Positions 1 to 8,398 of a stretch of 64,000 bases of DNA are shown here, piece after piece (position 1 is the stretch's first letter; each line of letters begins with the position of its first letter). Both the position numbers and the translations under genes were made by a program. The notes beneath the pieces were generated by a model. It ran no database searches. It worked only from the letters and a program-made list of their open reading frames with translations, and was not told the origin of the DNA. The stretch spans positions 248,668 to 312,667 of the forward strand of contig NZ_LVEJ01000028.1 in the NCBI RefSeq assembly GCF_001648775.1. The letters are read 5' to 3'. The stretch comes from Pseudomonas fluorescens. Its GTDB lineage: Bacteria > Pseudomonadota > Gammaproteobacteria > Pseudomonadales > Pseudomonadaceae.

Positions 1-123
1 GGAAGATATCTGGTGATTGATCGAGACAAACTCAAGCCTTGCGGGTGGGACATTGAGGTGCAGGCAAGATGAACACAATAAAAAACCGGCAATCAATAAA
101 ACCTTGTAGATGTTTCGATTCAT
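1..123 (-). CDS. Lipoprotein, N-terminal part only (cut by window edge)
   Basis: An ATG at 121-123 on the minus strand opens a frame that stays open to the window edge (41 codons visible). A perfect AGGAGG ribosome-binding site lies at 134-139, ten bases upstream. The visible product starts MNRNIYKVLLIAGFLLCSSC: a short basic N-terminus, a hydrophobic stretch and a lipobox-like L-C-S-S-C, so it is probably a lipoprotein with Cys20 as the lipidated residue. It follows another small lipoprotein gene (257-757) in the same direction. Two successive small lipoprotein genes behind a hydrolase is the arrangement often seen for immunity proteins of secreted lipases. The rest lies outside the window, so the mature domain cannot be judged. 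Confidence 0.72.
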   Translation of the reverse strand, partial: MNRNIYKVLLIAGFLLCSSCLHLNVPPARLEFVSINHQISS

Positions 124-256
124 TAGCGGTGTTCCTCCTGAATCACACACGGTTGCAACTGTTGAAATGAATATTCAAGATCATCCGCCCAATATAAAGC
201 TTGATCCCGGAACAATAATTCGGCTTATTTATCCAAAGCACAAAACAACTGACTCA

Positions 257-757
257 TCACTCCAAGCCATCGAGTTCTTTTAAAAAATCTTCGGAAGGAA
301 TACGCATGAATTCCGAAAAGTAGGTTTTATATTTTGTTGTATGCACTCTGAATGTACACACAACGAAATCATTCGCCATTAAAGCTCCGCGCAACCCATT
401 ACCATCAAGAATACGTTCCTTACCCTGCACTTCTCCGGTCTCTTTAAAAATAACTCTGGCGATATACTTTCCTTTCGACGGGTTTTCACTCACCTCAACG
501 ATACCGTTGCCGTAGAGCTTCTGATAATGACCTATAGAAAAATCTAGATCAGGGCCCAAGGTGCAAACCAGTTCCTCGCCAATTTTAGACTGGAACAACC
601 CCAACAAATCGGTATGACTTGAGAAACCGATGAAGAACGAACTTCCGCTCGAGCTAAGTGAAACCGCTCTGTAATCAAGAGCGGCAATTGGCCTGCCATG
701 ATTCGAGGAACATGAGCAACAAAGCAATAGGGCAAGCGCCAACAAAAATCTATTCAA
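257..757 (-). CDS. Small putative lipoprotein, candidate immunity protein
   Basis: 166 residues. I do not recognise the family. The N-terminus MNRFLLALALLLCCSCSS has a hydrophobic core followed by C-C-S-C, consistent with a type II signal peptide with lipidation at Cys16 (Ser at -1; Cys instead of the usual Leu at -3). The start codon is TTG at 755-757, with a GGGAG ribosome-binding site just upstream and only 3 bases after the stop of the hydrolase gene, so the two are probably co-translated. The mature part is soluble-looking and should sit in the periplasm. The DNA is clearly AT-richer than the window average (the row 301-360 is one third GC), as is common for recently transferred effector/immunity genes. 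Immunity function is inferred from context only. Confidence 0.75.
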   Translation of the reverse strand: MNRFLLALALLLCCSCSSNHGRPIAALDYRAVSLSSSGSSFFIGFSSHTDLLGLFQSKIGEELVCTLGPDLDFSIGHYQKLYGNGIVEVSENPSKGKYIARVIFKETGEVQGKERILDGNGLRGALMANDFVVCTFRVHTTKYKTYFSEFMRIPSEDFLKELDGLE

Positions 758-760
758 AGT

Positions 761-1513
761 CTATTTCTCCCTTAGATAGCCAAGTATAGAGTCTGCCAAC
801 AGCTGGCGAGCGGACTTACCCCCATCCAGTTTTTTATCGAACATGACATCCGCATCCGCGTGATTGACATCAACTCGGCCACTGACATCAGGACCTGAAG
901 TTATTTCCCATTGTTCACCAAAGTCCGCGACAGTATCAGATATGTCTCGATTCTTTATTTTATCCGCACGGATATTTACCCAGAACTCCGCCTTTTGCTC
1001 AGGTTTTCGCCTGTAAATGGTTGAAATACCATATACGATCTTTCCTTGCCCCACGGGATCTATCGTTATCAGCATTTTGACCTTGTAACCCTTATCGGTC
1101 AAAACACTGGAGAGGTGTGCGCCGTTCCAACCGCCCAAACTGTGTCCTATGATATAAACAGGCGTGGTTTTATCAGGAACTTCAACCAATACATTTTTGG
1201 CCAGGTCCTCATCGGTCAGGAATTTATTATAAGCCAGTGCTTTCATGTCGCACTTCGACAAATAGCATAGCGCTGCAGCATCAGCCTCTACTTTAGTTCG
1301 AACATGACTCACGTTCCAGTTCGGCCCACTGAGGTAGTAACTTTCCTGGTCTCCCGCACCACCGACAAACAAAATGAAGACTTTCTTCATGCTGATCGCA
1401 ATGATTTTGGCGCACTTATCTTCTGGCTTGGTTAATTCAACGCTCCCCGCGTCTCTTTTAGCCAAAGGTTCCAGGCTTGCCGCATTCTCTCCTGCCATAT
1501 CAGGGTTTACCAC
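761..1513 (-). CDS. Alpha/beta-hydrolase (lipase-like), candidate secreted effector
   Basis: 250 residues. GHSLGG at 123-128 is the nucleophile elbow of lipases (Ser125). Asp152 in ITIDPVG and His218 in VNHADAD are correctly spaced to complete a Ser-Asp-His triad. There is no clear signal peptide. The start is GTG at 1511-1513, directly abutting the TGA of the upstream gene (TGAGTG) and preceded by AAGGAG about 10 bases away; an internal ATG at codon 6 is possible. Downstream, 3 bases away, is a lipoprotein gene, and a second lipoprotein gene follows. This resembles type VI secretion lipase effectors that travel with periplasmic lipoprotein immunity proteins, but no VgrG, PAAR or T6SS structural gene is visible, so the effector role is an inference. 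A housekeeping esterase is the alternative. Confidence 0.75.
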   Translation of the reverse strand: MVNPDMAGENAASLEPLAKRDAGSVELTKPEDKCAKIIAISMKKVFILFVGGAGDQESYYLSGPNWNVSHVRTKVEADAAALCYLSKCDMKALAYNKFLTDEDLAKNVLVEVPDKTTPVYIIGHSLGGWNGAHLSSVLTDKGYKVKMLITIDPVGQGKIVYGISTIYRRKPEQKAEFWVNIRADKIKNRDISDTVADFGEQWEITSGPDVSGRVDVNHADADVMFDKKLDGGKSARQLLADSILGYLREK

Positions 1514-2176
1514 TCAATTCAAAGCTCCTTGCTTCAGGGGTTCCGGGTGCGGCTGATGAATATCGATGTCGGTCGCGGCGAAGCGCCAGCGGTTGTCGAC
1601 GGGGTCGAACAGGGCGTGGCAATGCTTACGGCTGTCGGGTGATACGGCGGTTTGCAGGTGTCGCCAGGCTTCGGCGGTTTGCCAGGCCAGTTCGGCCGGC
1701 GAGGCGTCGTCGAGTTCGTTGAGCCAGGCGTTGTAGTTGCGCAAGTGATTACGCTCGTAAGTCGATTGCAGCAGTTCGGCCATTTGTGCGCCGAGGTCGA
1801 GATGATGCTGGGCCGTCCACTGGCCGATCTCGGAATAGACGTACCAGCCCATCGGCATCAACCCGCCGTCCTTGAGCAACGAATGCTCGGCAGGGGCAAC
1901 GAAACCACAGCAAATGTGCAGCATCAGCCAGCCTTGATGGGCGTCGATAAACGCCGTCGGATCGAAGGTGCGCAGCGCTATCACGCGGTACTCGGCGAGC
2001 CCGGCACTGCGCGTCATCAACTCGGCATCAAGGCGTGACACGAACGCACGAATGGCGTTGCCGCCCGTGCGATCTGTCATGCACAGAATGTCGACCGGTT
2101 GACGCTGGAGGTTGTCGCTCGAACCTGAATTTTTCACCAGGCCATACAGACGCATTGACGCCCGTAGTCCGCTCAT
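1514..2176 (-). CDS. Conserved hypothetical protein upstream of the hydrolase
   Basis: 220 residues; I do not recognise the family. ATG at 2174-2176 follows an in-frame stop (TGA at 2183-2185), so the frame cannot extend far upstream; the ribosome-binding site is weak. The product is soluble and Leu/Ala-rich with several Trp residues and no membrane segment. Its stop directly abuts the GTG start of the hydrolase, indicating translational coupling. Base composition is ordinary high-GC Pseudomonas, unlike the AT-rich genes that follow. By position it could be an adaptor or chaperone for the hydrolase, but I see no DUF4123-like or other known adaptor motif, so this is a guess. A truncated older gene is also possible. 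Confidence 0.6.
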   Translation of the reverse strand: MSGLRASMRLYGLVKNSGSSDNLQRQPVDILCMTDRTGGNAIRAFVSRLDAELMTRSAGLAEYRVIALRTFDPTAFIDAHQGWLMLHICCGFVAPAEHSLLKDGGLMPMGWYVYSEIGQWTAQHHLDLGAQMAELLQSTYERNHLRNYNAWLNELDDASPAELAWQTAEAWRHLQTAVSPDSRKHCHALFDPVDNRWRFAATDIDIHQPHPEPLKQGALN

Positions 2177-2335
2177 CGCCGGTCACTCGTTGACGCAGCG
2201 AAGGCTCCACGGGCGTGGAGAAATTGTGCCAGAGGCATTGCAGGTGTCGTCCGTGAGCGCGCAAAAATGGCGCGTAGAATGCCGGACTAGAGCGCTGGCG
2301 ACAATCGAATTACTGCCGGATTGCCATCATTGTGT

Positions 2336-2815
2336 TCAGCCCTCGGCAAACTCACGCAGGACCTGACCATCCATGCGGTAGCGCACCCACTCTTCCTGAG
2401 GTTGCGCGCCGAGGGATTTGTAGAATTCGATCGCCGGCGTGTTCCAGTCCAGCACGCTCCATTCGAAGCGGCCGCAGTCGTTGTCGCAGGCGATTTTCGC
2501 CAAGTGGCGCAGCAGGGTTTTGCCGGCACCGCCGCCGCGTTGCTCCGGGGTGATGTAGAGGTCTTCGAGGTACAGGCAGTTGCTGCCGAGCCAGGTCGAA
2601 TAGCTGAAGAAAAACACCGCGAAACCGATCGGCAAACCATCACGCAGGCAGATCAGGCCGTGGGCCGTTGCACCCTCGCCGAACAGGCTGCGTTCGATGT
2701 CGGCGACGCTGGCGATGACTTCGTGGCGGGCCTTTTCGAAATCGGCGAGTTCAGTGATGAAGGCGAGAATTTGCGGAGCATCGCTGGGGGTCGCCGGGCG
2801 GATGTCGATCGTCAT
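2336..2815 (-). CDS. GNAT-family N-acetyltransferase
   Basis: 159 residues, the usual GNAT length. The acetyl-CoA pyrophosphate-binding motif appears as YITPEQRGGGAGKTLL, preceded by the beta-strand LYLEDL; WNTPAIEFYKSLGA near the C-terminus is the conserved beta6-alpha4 region. The overall pattern resembles the spermidine/thialysine (diamine) acetyltransferase branch, but substrate cannot be settled from sequence. ATG at 2813-2815 has an AAGG about 9 bases upstream. It stands alone, with about 160 bases of non-coding DNA on its 3' side (2177-2335), in which I see no feature. Cytoplasmic. Confidence 0.88.
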   Translation of the reverse strand: MTIDIRPATPSDAPQILAFITELADFEKARHEVIASVADIERSLFGEGATAHGLICLRDGLPIGFAVFFFSYSTWLGSNCLYLEDLYITPEQRGGGAGKTLLRHLAKIACDNDCGRFEWSVLDWNTPAIEFYKSLGAQPQEEWVRYRMDGQVLREFAEG

Positions 2816-2922
2816 GGACGGGCCTTGTCGGAAAGGAAAACGCCATACTAAGGCCGTGGGCGGCGCTCGTCACATGGCAAAACACACACTACCCTGCGCA
2901 ATGTTGCAAACACTGCAGTTCC

Positions 2923-3013
2923 CTGTAGGAGCGAGCCTGCTCGCGAAAGCGCACTGTCAGTGACATTGCGGTGACTGATACTGCCTCTTCGCGAGCAGGC
3001 TCGCTCCCACAGG
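2923..3013. repeat. REPIN (paired REP elements, C subtype)
   Basis: Two inverted REP units: GTAGGAGCGAGCCTGCTCGC on the left and its near-complement GCGAGCAGGCTCGCTCCCAC on the right, about 45 bases apart. Both arms carry the GAGCCTGCTC core. The right arm ends about 25 bases before the start of the HD-domain gene. This is the common Pseudomonas intergenic REP family mobilised by RAYT transposases; no RAYT gene lies in this window. Confidence 0.92.
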
Positions 3014-3039
3014 GACTTCGACAATCTGAAAGGATGCTT

Positions 3040-3693
3040 ATGAACTTAGATAGTTTTACACCCGTGGCGGCACTGGCAGCAGAGTTACTGCCGCACGCTC
3101 TGGAACCGTCCGATGACGGCGCTCACGACCTCGCCCATCTCCAGCGGGTCTGGCACAACGTGCGTATGTTGCATGAAGAAGAAGGCGGCGATCTGGAGGT
3201 ATTACTCGCTGCGGTGCTGCTGCACGATTGCGTGGCTGTCGAGAAGAACTCGCCACTGCGCGCGCAAGCCTCGCGTCTGGCGGCAGAAAAGGCTTCATCG
3301 CTGCTCGCCGAAATGAATTGGCCCGACGAAAAAATCACAGCCGTCGCCCACGCCATCGAAGCCCACAGCTTCTCCGCCAATATCACCCCACTCACCCTCG
3401 AAGCGAGAATCGTCCAGGACGCCGACCGGCTCGACTCCTTGGGCATGCTCGGCGTCGCCCGCACGTTCTACATCGCCGGGCGCATGGGCTCGGCGCTGTA
3501 CGATCCGCAGGATCCCGAAGCGAAAGCACGCGATTACGACGACAAGCGTTTTTGCCTCGATCATTTCCAGACCAAGCTGTTGCACCTCGCCGACGGATTC
3601 CAGACCGTCGCCGGCCAGCGGCTGGCGCAAGTCCGTCATCAGCGCCTGAAGGGTTTCATGGAACTGTTCAAGGAAGAAATCGGCATCGTCTGA
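3040..3693 (+). CDS. HD-domain metal-dependent phosphohydrolase (YedJ-like)
   Basis: 217 residues. HD superfamily ligands are visible in order: His in the DLAHLQRVWHN segment, the HD doublet in VLLHDC, and Asp in the QDADRLDSLG segment. The pattern and length fit the YedJ-like branch of HD hydrolases, whose physiological substrate I do not know. I chose ATG at 3040-3042 because GAAAGGA sits 7 bases upstream; an in-frame ATG at 3034 is too close to that site, and the longer frame begins inside the REP element. Monocistronic, between a REPIN and an MFS gene. Confidence 0.86.
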   Translation: MNLDSFTPVAALAAELLPHALEPSDDGAHDLAHLQRVWHNVRMLHEEEGGDLEVLLAAVLLHDCVAVEKNSPLRAQASRLAAEKASSLLAEMNWPDEKITAVAHAIEAHSFSANITPLTLEARIVQDADRLDSLGMLGVARTFYIAGRMGSALYDPQDPEAKARDYDDKRFCLDHFQTKLLHLADGFQTVAGQRLAQVRHQRLKGFMELFKEEIGIV

Positions 3694-3801
3694 GCGTTAC
3701 TCCGGCGCACAGTGATCCTGACTTCGCCAACCTCGGACCTAATCCGCCGGCCCGCCGTGTTAAACAGATGACGCTGAATTTTTCGGTCAAGGAACCGTGT
3801 C

Positions 3802-5055
3802 ATGTCGCCAGCAACACCCCAGGTCTCAGGCAAGCTGTTCGGCCTGTTCTGCCTCGCCAGTTATCTGTTGTCACTGTCATATGGCTCGACGTTTTTGTTG
3901 TCGCTGTTGATCGGTTCTCGCGGCGGCAATGAACATGATGCCGGCAGTGTGATTTCGGCAGCGATGGTCAGTACGTTTGTCGCGGTGCTGGTGTCCGGGC
4001 ATTTGTCGGACTGGCTCGGCGCGGCGCGTTCGATTGCGCTGTTTGGACTGTTACTGGTGGCGGCAAGTCTGGGTTTTGCGTTGACACCGGGCTTTGGTCA
4101 TCTGCTGCTGTCGTTCGGTTTGTTGCTGGGTTTGGGCTGGGGCGTTTTCTACACTTTGGGGCCGATCATCGTTGCCAGTCTGGTGACGCCGGCGCAGCGG
4201 GCGAAGTACTTTGCGCTGCTGTCGGGCAGCATGATGACCGGGATCGGCAGCGGCCCGTTGCTGGGGCGCGCGGCGAGTGCGTTGGGTTTGCCAGTGACCT
4301 CGGCGTTTTATCTGGCGGCGTTGGCGAGTTTGATTGGCGTGCTGCTGTTCTGGCGTCTCGGCGCTCGACTGAAAGGTACGCAAGCTACTGCAGCGGCGAG
4401 CATCACCTGGCAGGCAACGACTCAGGTGCTCGGTTCTCGCGCCGTGTTTGCGATCATCATGGTCGGTCTCGGCGGTTGCGTATTCGGGGGTCTCTCAAGC
4501 TTCCAGACAAGCTATGCCGCTGCCCGCTCGCTGGACTATTCGTTGTTCTTTCTCGGTTTCATGAGCGCGGCCATCAGCAGTCGGATGCTGATCGCCGGAT
4601 ATGTCGTCAAGCGTGATCCTTTGCGCGCATCGTGCCTGCTGTCGGGGCTGATGCTGGGTTCGATCGTGCTGTTCGCGTTCGGTGTGCACAGCGGATTCAG
4701 CTATCTGTTAGCGGCACTGATGCTCGGCGTCGGTTATGGCCTGACCTATTCGGTGATCAATGGCCTCGCCGCCAACGAAGCACCAGCCGGTACTACATCG
4801 CAGGCTTTGTTGCTGTTCAGTCTTTCGTACTTTATCGGTGTGTTTGGTTTCCCGTTACTGGCCGGGAAAATCATCGTCGAGCACGGCATGAGCACGCTGC
4901 TGCTGACGGTGTTGATCGTGGCATTGGCCAATTGGTTGATCACGCTTGGCCGCCTGCTCTGGCGTCGGCTCAATGCCAAAACCGTACAGGCGATCCAGAC
5001 CGTTCGTCGTTCATCAGGCACCAATCCGATCAGCGGGCAGACCAAAGACAGGTAA
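3802..5055 (+). CDS. MFS transporter
   Basis: 417 residues with about 12 hydrophobic membrane segments in two halves and a central hydrophilic loop near residues 190-205. The loop after TM2 contains SGHLSDWLGAARS, matching the MFS motif A pattern (G-x-L-S-D-x-x-G-R-x-x). The C-terminus is a basic cytoplasmic tail. ATG at 3802 is preceded by AAGGAA. Substrate is unknown; the fold class includes drug, sugar and organic-acid porters. A small secreted protein gene follows after 25 bases and may be co-transcribed. Confidence 0.87.
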   Translation: MSPATPQVSGKLFGLFCLASYLLSLSYGSTFLLSLLIGSRGGNEHDAGSVISAAMVSTFVAVLVSGHLSDWLGAARSIALFGLLLVAASLGFALTPGFGHLLLSFGLLLGLGWGVFYTLGPIIVASLVTPAQRAKYFALLSGSMMTGIGSGPLLGRAASALGLPVTSAFYLAALASLIGVLLFWRLGARLKGTQATAAASITWQATTQVLGSRAVFAIIMVGLGGCVFGGLSSFQTSYAAARSLDYSLFFLGFMSAAISSRMLIAGYVVKRDPLRASCLLSGLMLGSIVLFAFGVHSGFSYLLAALMLGVGYGLTYSVINGLAANEAPAGTTSQALLLFSLSYFIGVFGFPLLAGKIIVEHGMSTLLLTVLIVALANWLITLGRLLWRRLNAKTVQAIQTVRRSSGTNPISGQTKDR

Positions 5056-5080
5056 GGATTCCAATCACTGGAGAAGCCCT

Positions 5081-5422
5081 ATGATCCCGTCAAGGTTGAC
5101 CGCTTTCGTATTCAGCGCCCTGCTCTGCCCTGCGGTTTTCGCCGCATCCGCCACCGCTGCGGGCACCGGCCCTACCGACCCGACCCCGCCACGCGCCCCC
5201 GCCATCAACAGTGCCCCCGGCATGAACACCGATGGCTCCGGCGTACCCCTGATCAATCAGCCTCCCGCCACCGGCACCGACCCGCGCACGCAGGGCAGTG
5301 ACCCGGGTCGTCAGGGCGGCATGAATACCCCCGACGCCCCCGCCACCCCAGACAACGCGGGCCCCGGCGTCGGCTCGAAAACCACCACCGGTGGCTCCGG
5401 TTCCGAAGGCTCCGGTCAGTAG
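5081..5422 (+). CDS. Small secreted Gly/Pro-rich hypothetical protein
   Basis: 113 residues. The N-terminus is a signal peptide (basic start, hydrophobic core to about residue 20, AxA-type cleavage near ASA at 22-24). The mature part is low-complexity, rich in Gly, Pro, Thr, Asp and Asn, and likely disordered. ATG at 5081-5083 is preceded by GGAGAAG. Function not recognised. An upstream in-frame extension would overlap the MFS gene and is not supported by a ribosome-binding site. Confidence 0.75.
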   Translation: MIPSRLTAFVFSALLCPAVFAASATAAGTGPTDPTPPRAPAINSAPGMNTDGSGVPLINQPPATGTDPRTQGSDPGRQGGMNTPDAPATPDNAGPGVGSKTTTGGSGSEGSGQ

Positions 5423-5466
5423 TTCGCCGACGCGAGCGTCCTGTTCAACCCAATGAAGAGGTAACC

Positions 5467-5724
5467 ATGAACGTCGATAAAAACCTGGAAAAAGAAGTCC
5501 TCACCCGCCTGCTGCATGCTCATCCGAGTGGTCTGGGCAAGGAGGTGCTGGACAATTACCGGGGCGAGAAAGTCGTGGCCAGCGCTCTCGCCGCTTTGCA
5601 GGATCGTGGACTGATTCACCACGGGCATGTGACCTGTAACGAGGCTGGCGAACATTCGTTGAACCTGCCGATCAAACTCAGTGCCGCTGGCGTTGAGGCG
5701 GCGCGCAAGCTGGATCTGCAGTAG
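5467..5724 (+). CDS. Conserved hypothetical protein, possible winged-helix
   Basis: 85 residues. LTRLLHAHPSGLGKEVLDNY followed by VASALAALQDRGLI resembles the helix-turn-helix and third helix of small winged-helix proteins, and the end (LSAAGVEAARKLDL) resembles the last helix and wing of such folds. ATG at 5467 has AGAGG upstream. It is 44 bases after the secreted-protein gene. Small proteins like this occur in many Pseudomonas, but I know of no assigned role; DNA binding is an inference. Confidence 0.72.
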   Translation: MNVDKNLEKEVLTRLLHAHPSGLGKEVLDNYRGEKVVASALAALQDRGLIHHGHVTCNEAGEHSLNLPIKLSAAGVEAARKLDLQ

Positions 5725-5796
5725 TGATGAAGCCGCTCGCTGCCGATGCGGCGGGCGGTGTCCAGCATTGAATTTTGTGTTGAAACTAATGGCCCC

Positions 5797-5877
5797 TTCG
5801 CGAGCAGGTCGAATCGTCGCACCGTCGCTCCCACATTGGAATACATTTCAAATGTGGGAGCGAGCCTGCTCGCGAAA
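5797..5877. repeat. REPIN with one arm expanded
   Basis: The right arm (from about 5851) is an intact REP with the GAGCCTGCTC core. The left arm (5797-5833) keeps the outer parts TTCGCGAGCAG and TCGCTCCCACA, but about 15 extra bases separate them where the central palindrome should be. The element separates the convergent 85-residue gene and the PfkB kinase gene. Confidence 0.82.
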
Positions 5878-5885
5878 GCTATCTA

Positions 5886-6815
5886 TCAGGCGCCGCCGGA
5901 CTCGCGGATAAACGCATCCACCTCAGCCGCACCCGGTGAAGTCGCCGGCCCCCAGCGCGTCACCGCGATAGCCGCTGCCGCATTCGCCCGGCGAGCCGCT
6001 TCATGCGCGGTCAAACCCTGCGCCAATCCGGCAATAAACACTCCGGCATGGGCATCACCGGCGCCGTTGCTGTCTAGCGCTTTCACCGCAAAACCCGGTA
6101 CATGTCGACGCTCATCGCGCTGATGAATCCAGCAACCCTGCGGCCCATCCCTCACCACCATCAACACGTCTTCGGGCAAGTGTTCGGCGAGACGATCCAG
6201 CGCCACGCCAATATTCTCAGCCCCGGTAAACCGCAGCGCCTCGACACTGTTGCTGGTCCACACATCGATGCGCGGCAGCAATGCCCGCATCATCGGCGAA
6301 TCTGGCGATTCCACCAGCGGGCCGGGATCGAACACCACGTTGATCGACTTCGGCAATGCCAATGTCCAGTCGAGCAACGCCTGCGCCTTGCCTTCGTGGA
6401 GCAGGCTGTAGCCGCTGAGATAAACGTAATCGCCGGCCTCGGCCGCGACGCTGTTCAGGTCCGCTTCCGTTACCTCGCCTTCAGCGCCGATATAGGAAAT
6501 GAAACTGCGCTCGGCTGATGCATCGGTCAGCGCCACACACAAACCGGTGTCGCGTGGCGCTGGCTCGCGGATGCCGATCTGAATGCCTTCATCGTTCATG
6601 GCCTGACGCGCCAGATCGCCGAAACGCCCGCTGCCATGCCGACCGAGATAGACCACCGGTAGGCCATTGCGCACCGCCGCCGCCATCACGTTGAAACCGC
6701 CACCCGCTTCGAAACCGGCCGACTGCGCCAGCACGTCACCGCCAATCTGCGGCAATTTATCCACGGCCATGACCAGGTCGATGATGACCTGGCCGGTGTG
6801 CAACATCTTAGGCAT
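5886..6815 (-). CDS. PfkB-family carbohydrate kinase
   Basis: 309 residues. PfkB features: GGGFNVMAAAVRNGL near residue 40 (substrate-side glycine motif) and DSNGAGDAHAGVF at 248-260 (ATP/anion-hole motif; Asp254 is the predicted catalytic base). It resembles E. coli YegV and ribokinase-like enzymes. I chose ATG at 6813-6815, which overlaps the permease gene by 8 bases and has GAGAA upstream; ATG at 6819-6821 is possible. With a transporter and an ADP-ribosylglycohydrolase-type enzyme in the same set, it probably phosphorylates the sugar released from an imported N-glycoside. Cytoplasmic. Confidence 0.87.
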   Translation of the reverse strand: MPKMLHTGQVIIDLVMAVDKLPQIGGDVLAQSAGFEAGGGFNVMAAAVRNGLPVVYLGRHGSGRFGDLARQAMNDEGIQIGIREPAPRDTGLCVALTDASAERSFISYIGAEGEVTEADLNSVAAEAGDYVYLSGYSLLHEGKAQALLDWTLALPKSINVVFDPGPLVESPDSPMMRALLPRIDVWTSNSVEALRFTGAENIGVALDRLAEHLPEDVLMVVRDGPQGCWIHQRDERRHVPGFAVKALDSNGAGDAHAGVFIAGLAQGLTAHEAARRANAAAAIAVTRWGPATSPGAAEVDAFIRESGGA

Positions 6816-8274
6816 GAGCATTCTCGGTTTGCGCGGCGCGGCGATCTTTCGCCCCGCCCAGTACACAGTAAATCCCACCAGCGACCACGAAGGTCACGAT
6901 CCAGCCGAGGCCGTTGTGGCCCAGCCACGAATCAGACAGGAAACCTTTGAACCAGACGTTTTCGGCGGTGGTGCCGATGGTGGTGAAGCTGAAGCCAAGG
7001 ACGATGGCAATCGCCCACGCGCCGAATGCACGCCACTCGATGCCGCCGCGATACCAGTAGGCGCTGCTCGGGCTGACGTCGAGCAGGTCCTTGGGGCTGT
7101 AGTAGTGACGGTGAATCAGGTCGACGACGAAGATCCCGACCCACGCGGTGATCGGCACCGCCAGCAGGGAAATGAAGGTAATGAACGGGCCGTAGAAACT
7201 GTCGGCAATCAGCATGAAGTAGATCGAACCGGCGAAGATCGCGACGATGTCGACCACCACCGCGTAAACGCGTTTGACCTTCAGACCCAGCGTCAGCGTG
7301 GTCAAACCGGCGGAATACACCGACAGGTTGTTCGACAGCAACAGGCCACCGAACGCGGTGATCAGATACGGCACCGCCATCCACGTCGGCAGCATGTCGC
7401 GGATCGCCACGATAGGATCAGTCGCCGAGGCGAGGTCGTTATTGCCCACCGACAACAAGCCGCCGAGGGTGATCAACAACACCAGCGGAATGCCCGCACC
7501 GAATGCAGCGGATGCAACCAGACGCACGGCTTTGACGCTGCGATGCTGATAGCGCGACATGTCGGCGCCAGCGTTGGCCCAACCGATGCCAGTGCCGGCG
7601 GCCATGGTGCCGATGCCGATGATCATGGCGCTCATCGGCGCGGGCGTGGCGTTGAACACCGCGCTCCAGTCGATGGTCGCGCAGAGGAAGCCGCCGACGA
7701 GAATGTTCAGCGCGCCGAACACGTAGGTCGCCCACTTCTGGATGACCAGCAAGGTCGCGTGGCCGAGGCCGGACACCGACAAGGTCAGCAGGACGAAAAT
7801 GGCGATGAAGATCAGCGTCAGTACCGGAGCATTTTTCGCTTCGACCGGCGAGCCGAACAGGATCGAGCACAGCGACAACAGCACGAATGCCGCGGTGGTG
7901 GTATTGACCGTTTCCCAACCGAGACGCGACATCAGCGAGACCAGCGTCGGGCCGATATTGCCGCGCACGCCGAAGATCGCTCGCGACAAGGTCAGGCTCG
8001 GCGCGCGGCCACGCCGACCCGCAATCGAAATGATCCCGACCACCGCGAACGAACCGGCGGCACCGATGATTGCAACGATGATCGCTTGCCAGATCGCCAA
8101 GCCGCGAAACGCAACCAGCGTGGCACCCAATGGCAGACCGAGAATGGAGATGTTGGCGGCGAACCAGACCCAGAACAGTTGCAGCGGATGGCCGTTGCAC
8201 TCGGCTTCCGGCACTGGTTCGATGCCGCGGGTTTCCAGTTGCCCGGCGCTTTGCCCGGCGGTTGATGAACTCAT
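6808..8274 (-). CDS. NCS1-family nucleobase/nucleoside:cation symporter
   Basis: 488 residues, about 12 membrane segments. The N-terminal GIEPVPEAECNG followed by LFWVWFAANISILGLPLGA is the signature region of the NCS1 (purine/cytosine permease) family; WANAGADMSRY lies mid-protein. NCS1 proteins import nucleobases or related compounds with Na+ or H+. It takes the place that the MFS transporter YegT occupies in the related E. coli gene set. A REPIN separates it from the upstream hydrolase gene, which may tune relative transcript levels. The ATG start is at 8272-8274. Confidence 0.88.
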   Translation of the reverse strand: MSSSTAGQSAGQLETRGIEPVPEAECNGHPLQLFWVWFAANISILGLPLGATLVAFRGLAIWQAIIVAIIGAAGSFAVVGIISIAGRRGRAPSLTLSRAIFGVRGNIGPTLVSLMSRLGWETVNTTTAAFVLLSLCSILFGSPVEAKNAPVLTLIFIAIFVLLTLSVSGLGHATLLVIQKWATYVFGALNILVGGFLCATIDWSAVFNATPAPMSAMIIGIGTMAAGTGIGWANAGADMSRYQHRSVKAVRLVASAAFGAGIPLVLLITLGGLLSVGNNDLASATDPIVAIRDMLPTWMAVPYLITAFGGLLLSNNLSVYSAGLTTLTLGLKVKRVYAVVVDIVAIFAGSIYFMLIADSFYGPFITFISLLAVPITAWVGIFVVDLIHRHYYSPKDLLDVSPSSAYWYRGGIEWRAFGAWAIAIVLGFSFTTIGTTAENVWFKGFLSDSWLGHNGLGWIVTFVVAGGIYCVLGGAKDRRAAQTENAHA

Positions 8275-8398
8275 GAAGGTGCTCCTGTTTGCCTTTTTTG
8301 TGGTTGTGGCAATGATGCAGAACGACTAGACATCCCGGCCGTCCTCGGCCTGTCTGCGCGATCCATTGCGGGTGAATATTCAAGATTTGCGGTGCGGC

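Noticed and set aside
1514..2176. DUF4123-type T6SS adaptor
   Set aside because: No recognisable DUF4123 motif; position alone is not enough.
2971..3039. N-terminal extension of the HD-domain gene
   Set aside because: It lies inside a REP element and a good ribosome-binding site precedes ATG 3040.
6667..8265. A 532-codon plus-strand frame opposite the NCS1 permease
   Set aside because: Translation is His/Gln/Arg/Asp-rich with no domain; it is the shadow of a membrane protein gene whose family is clear.
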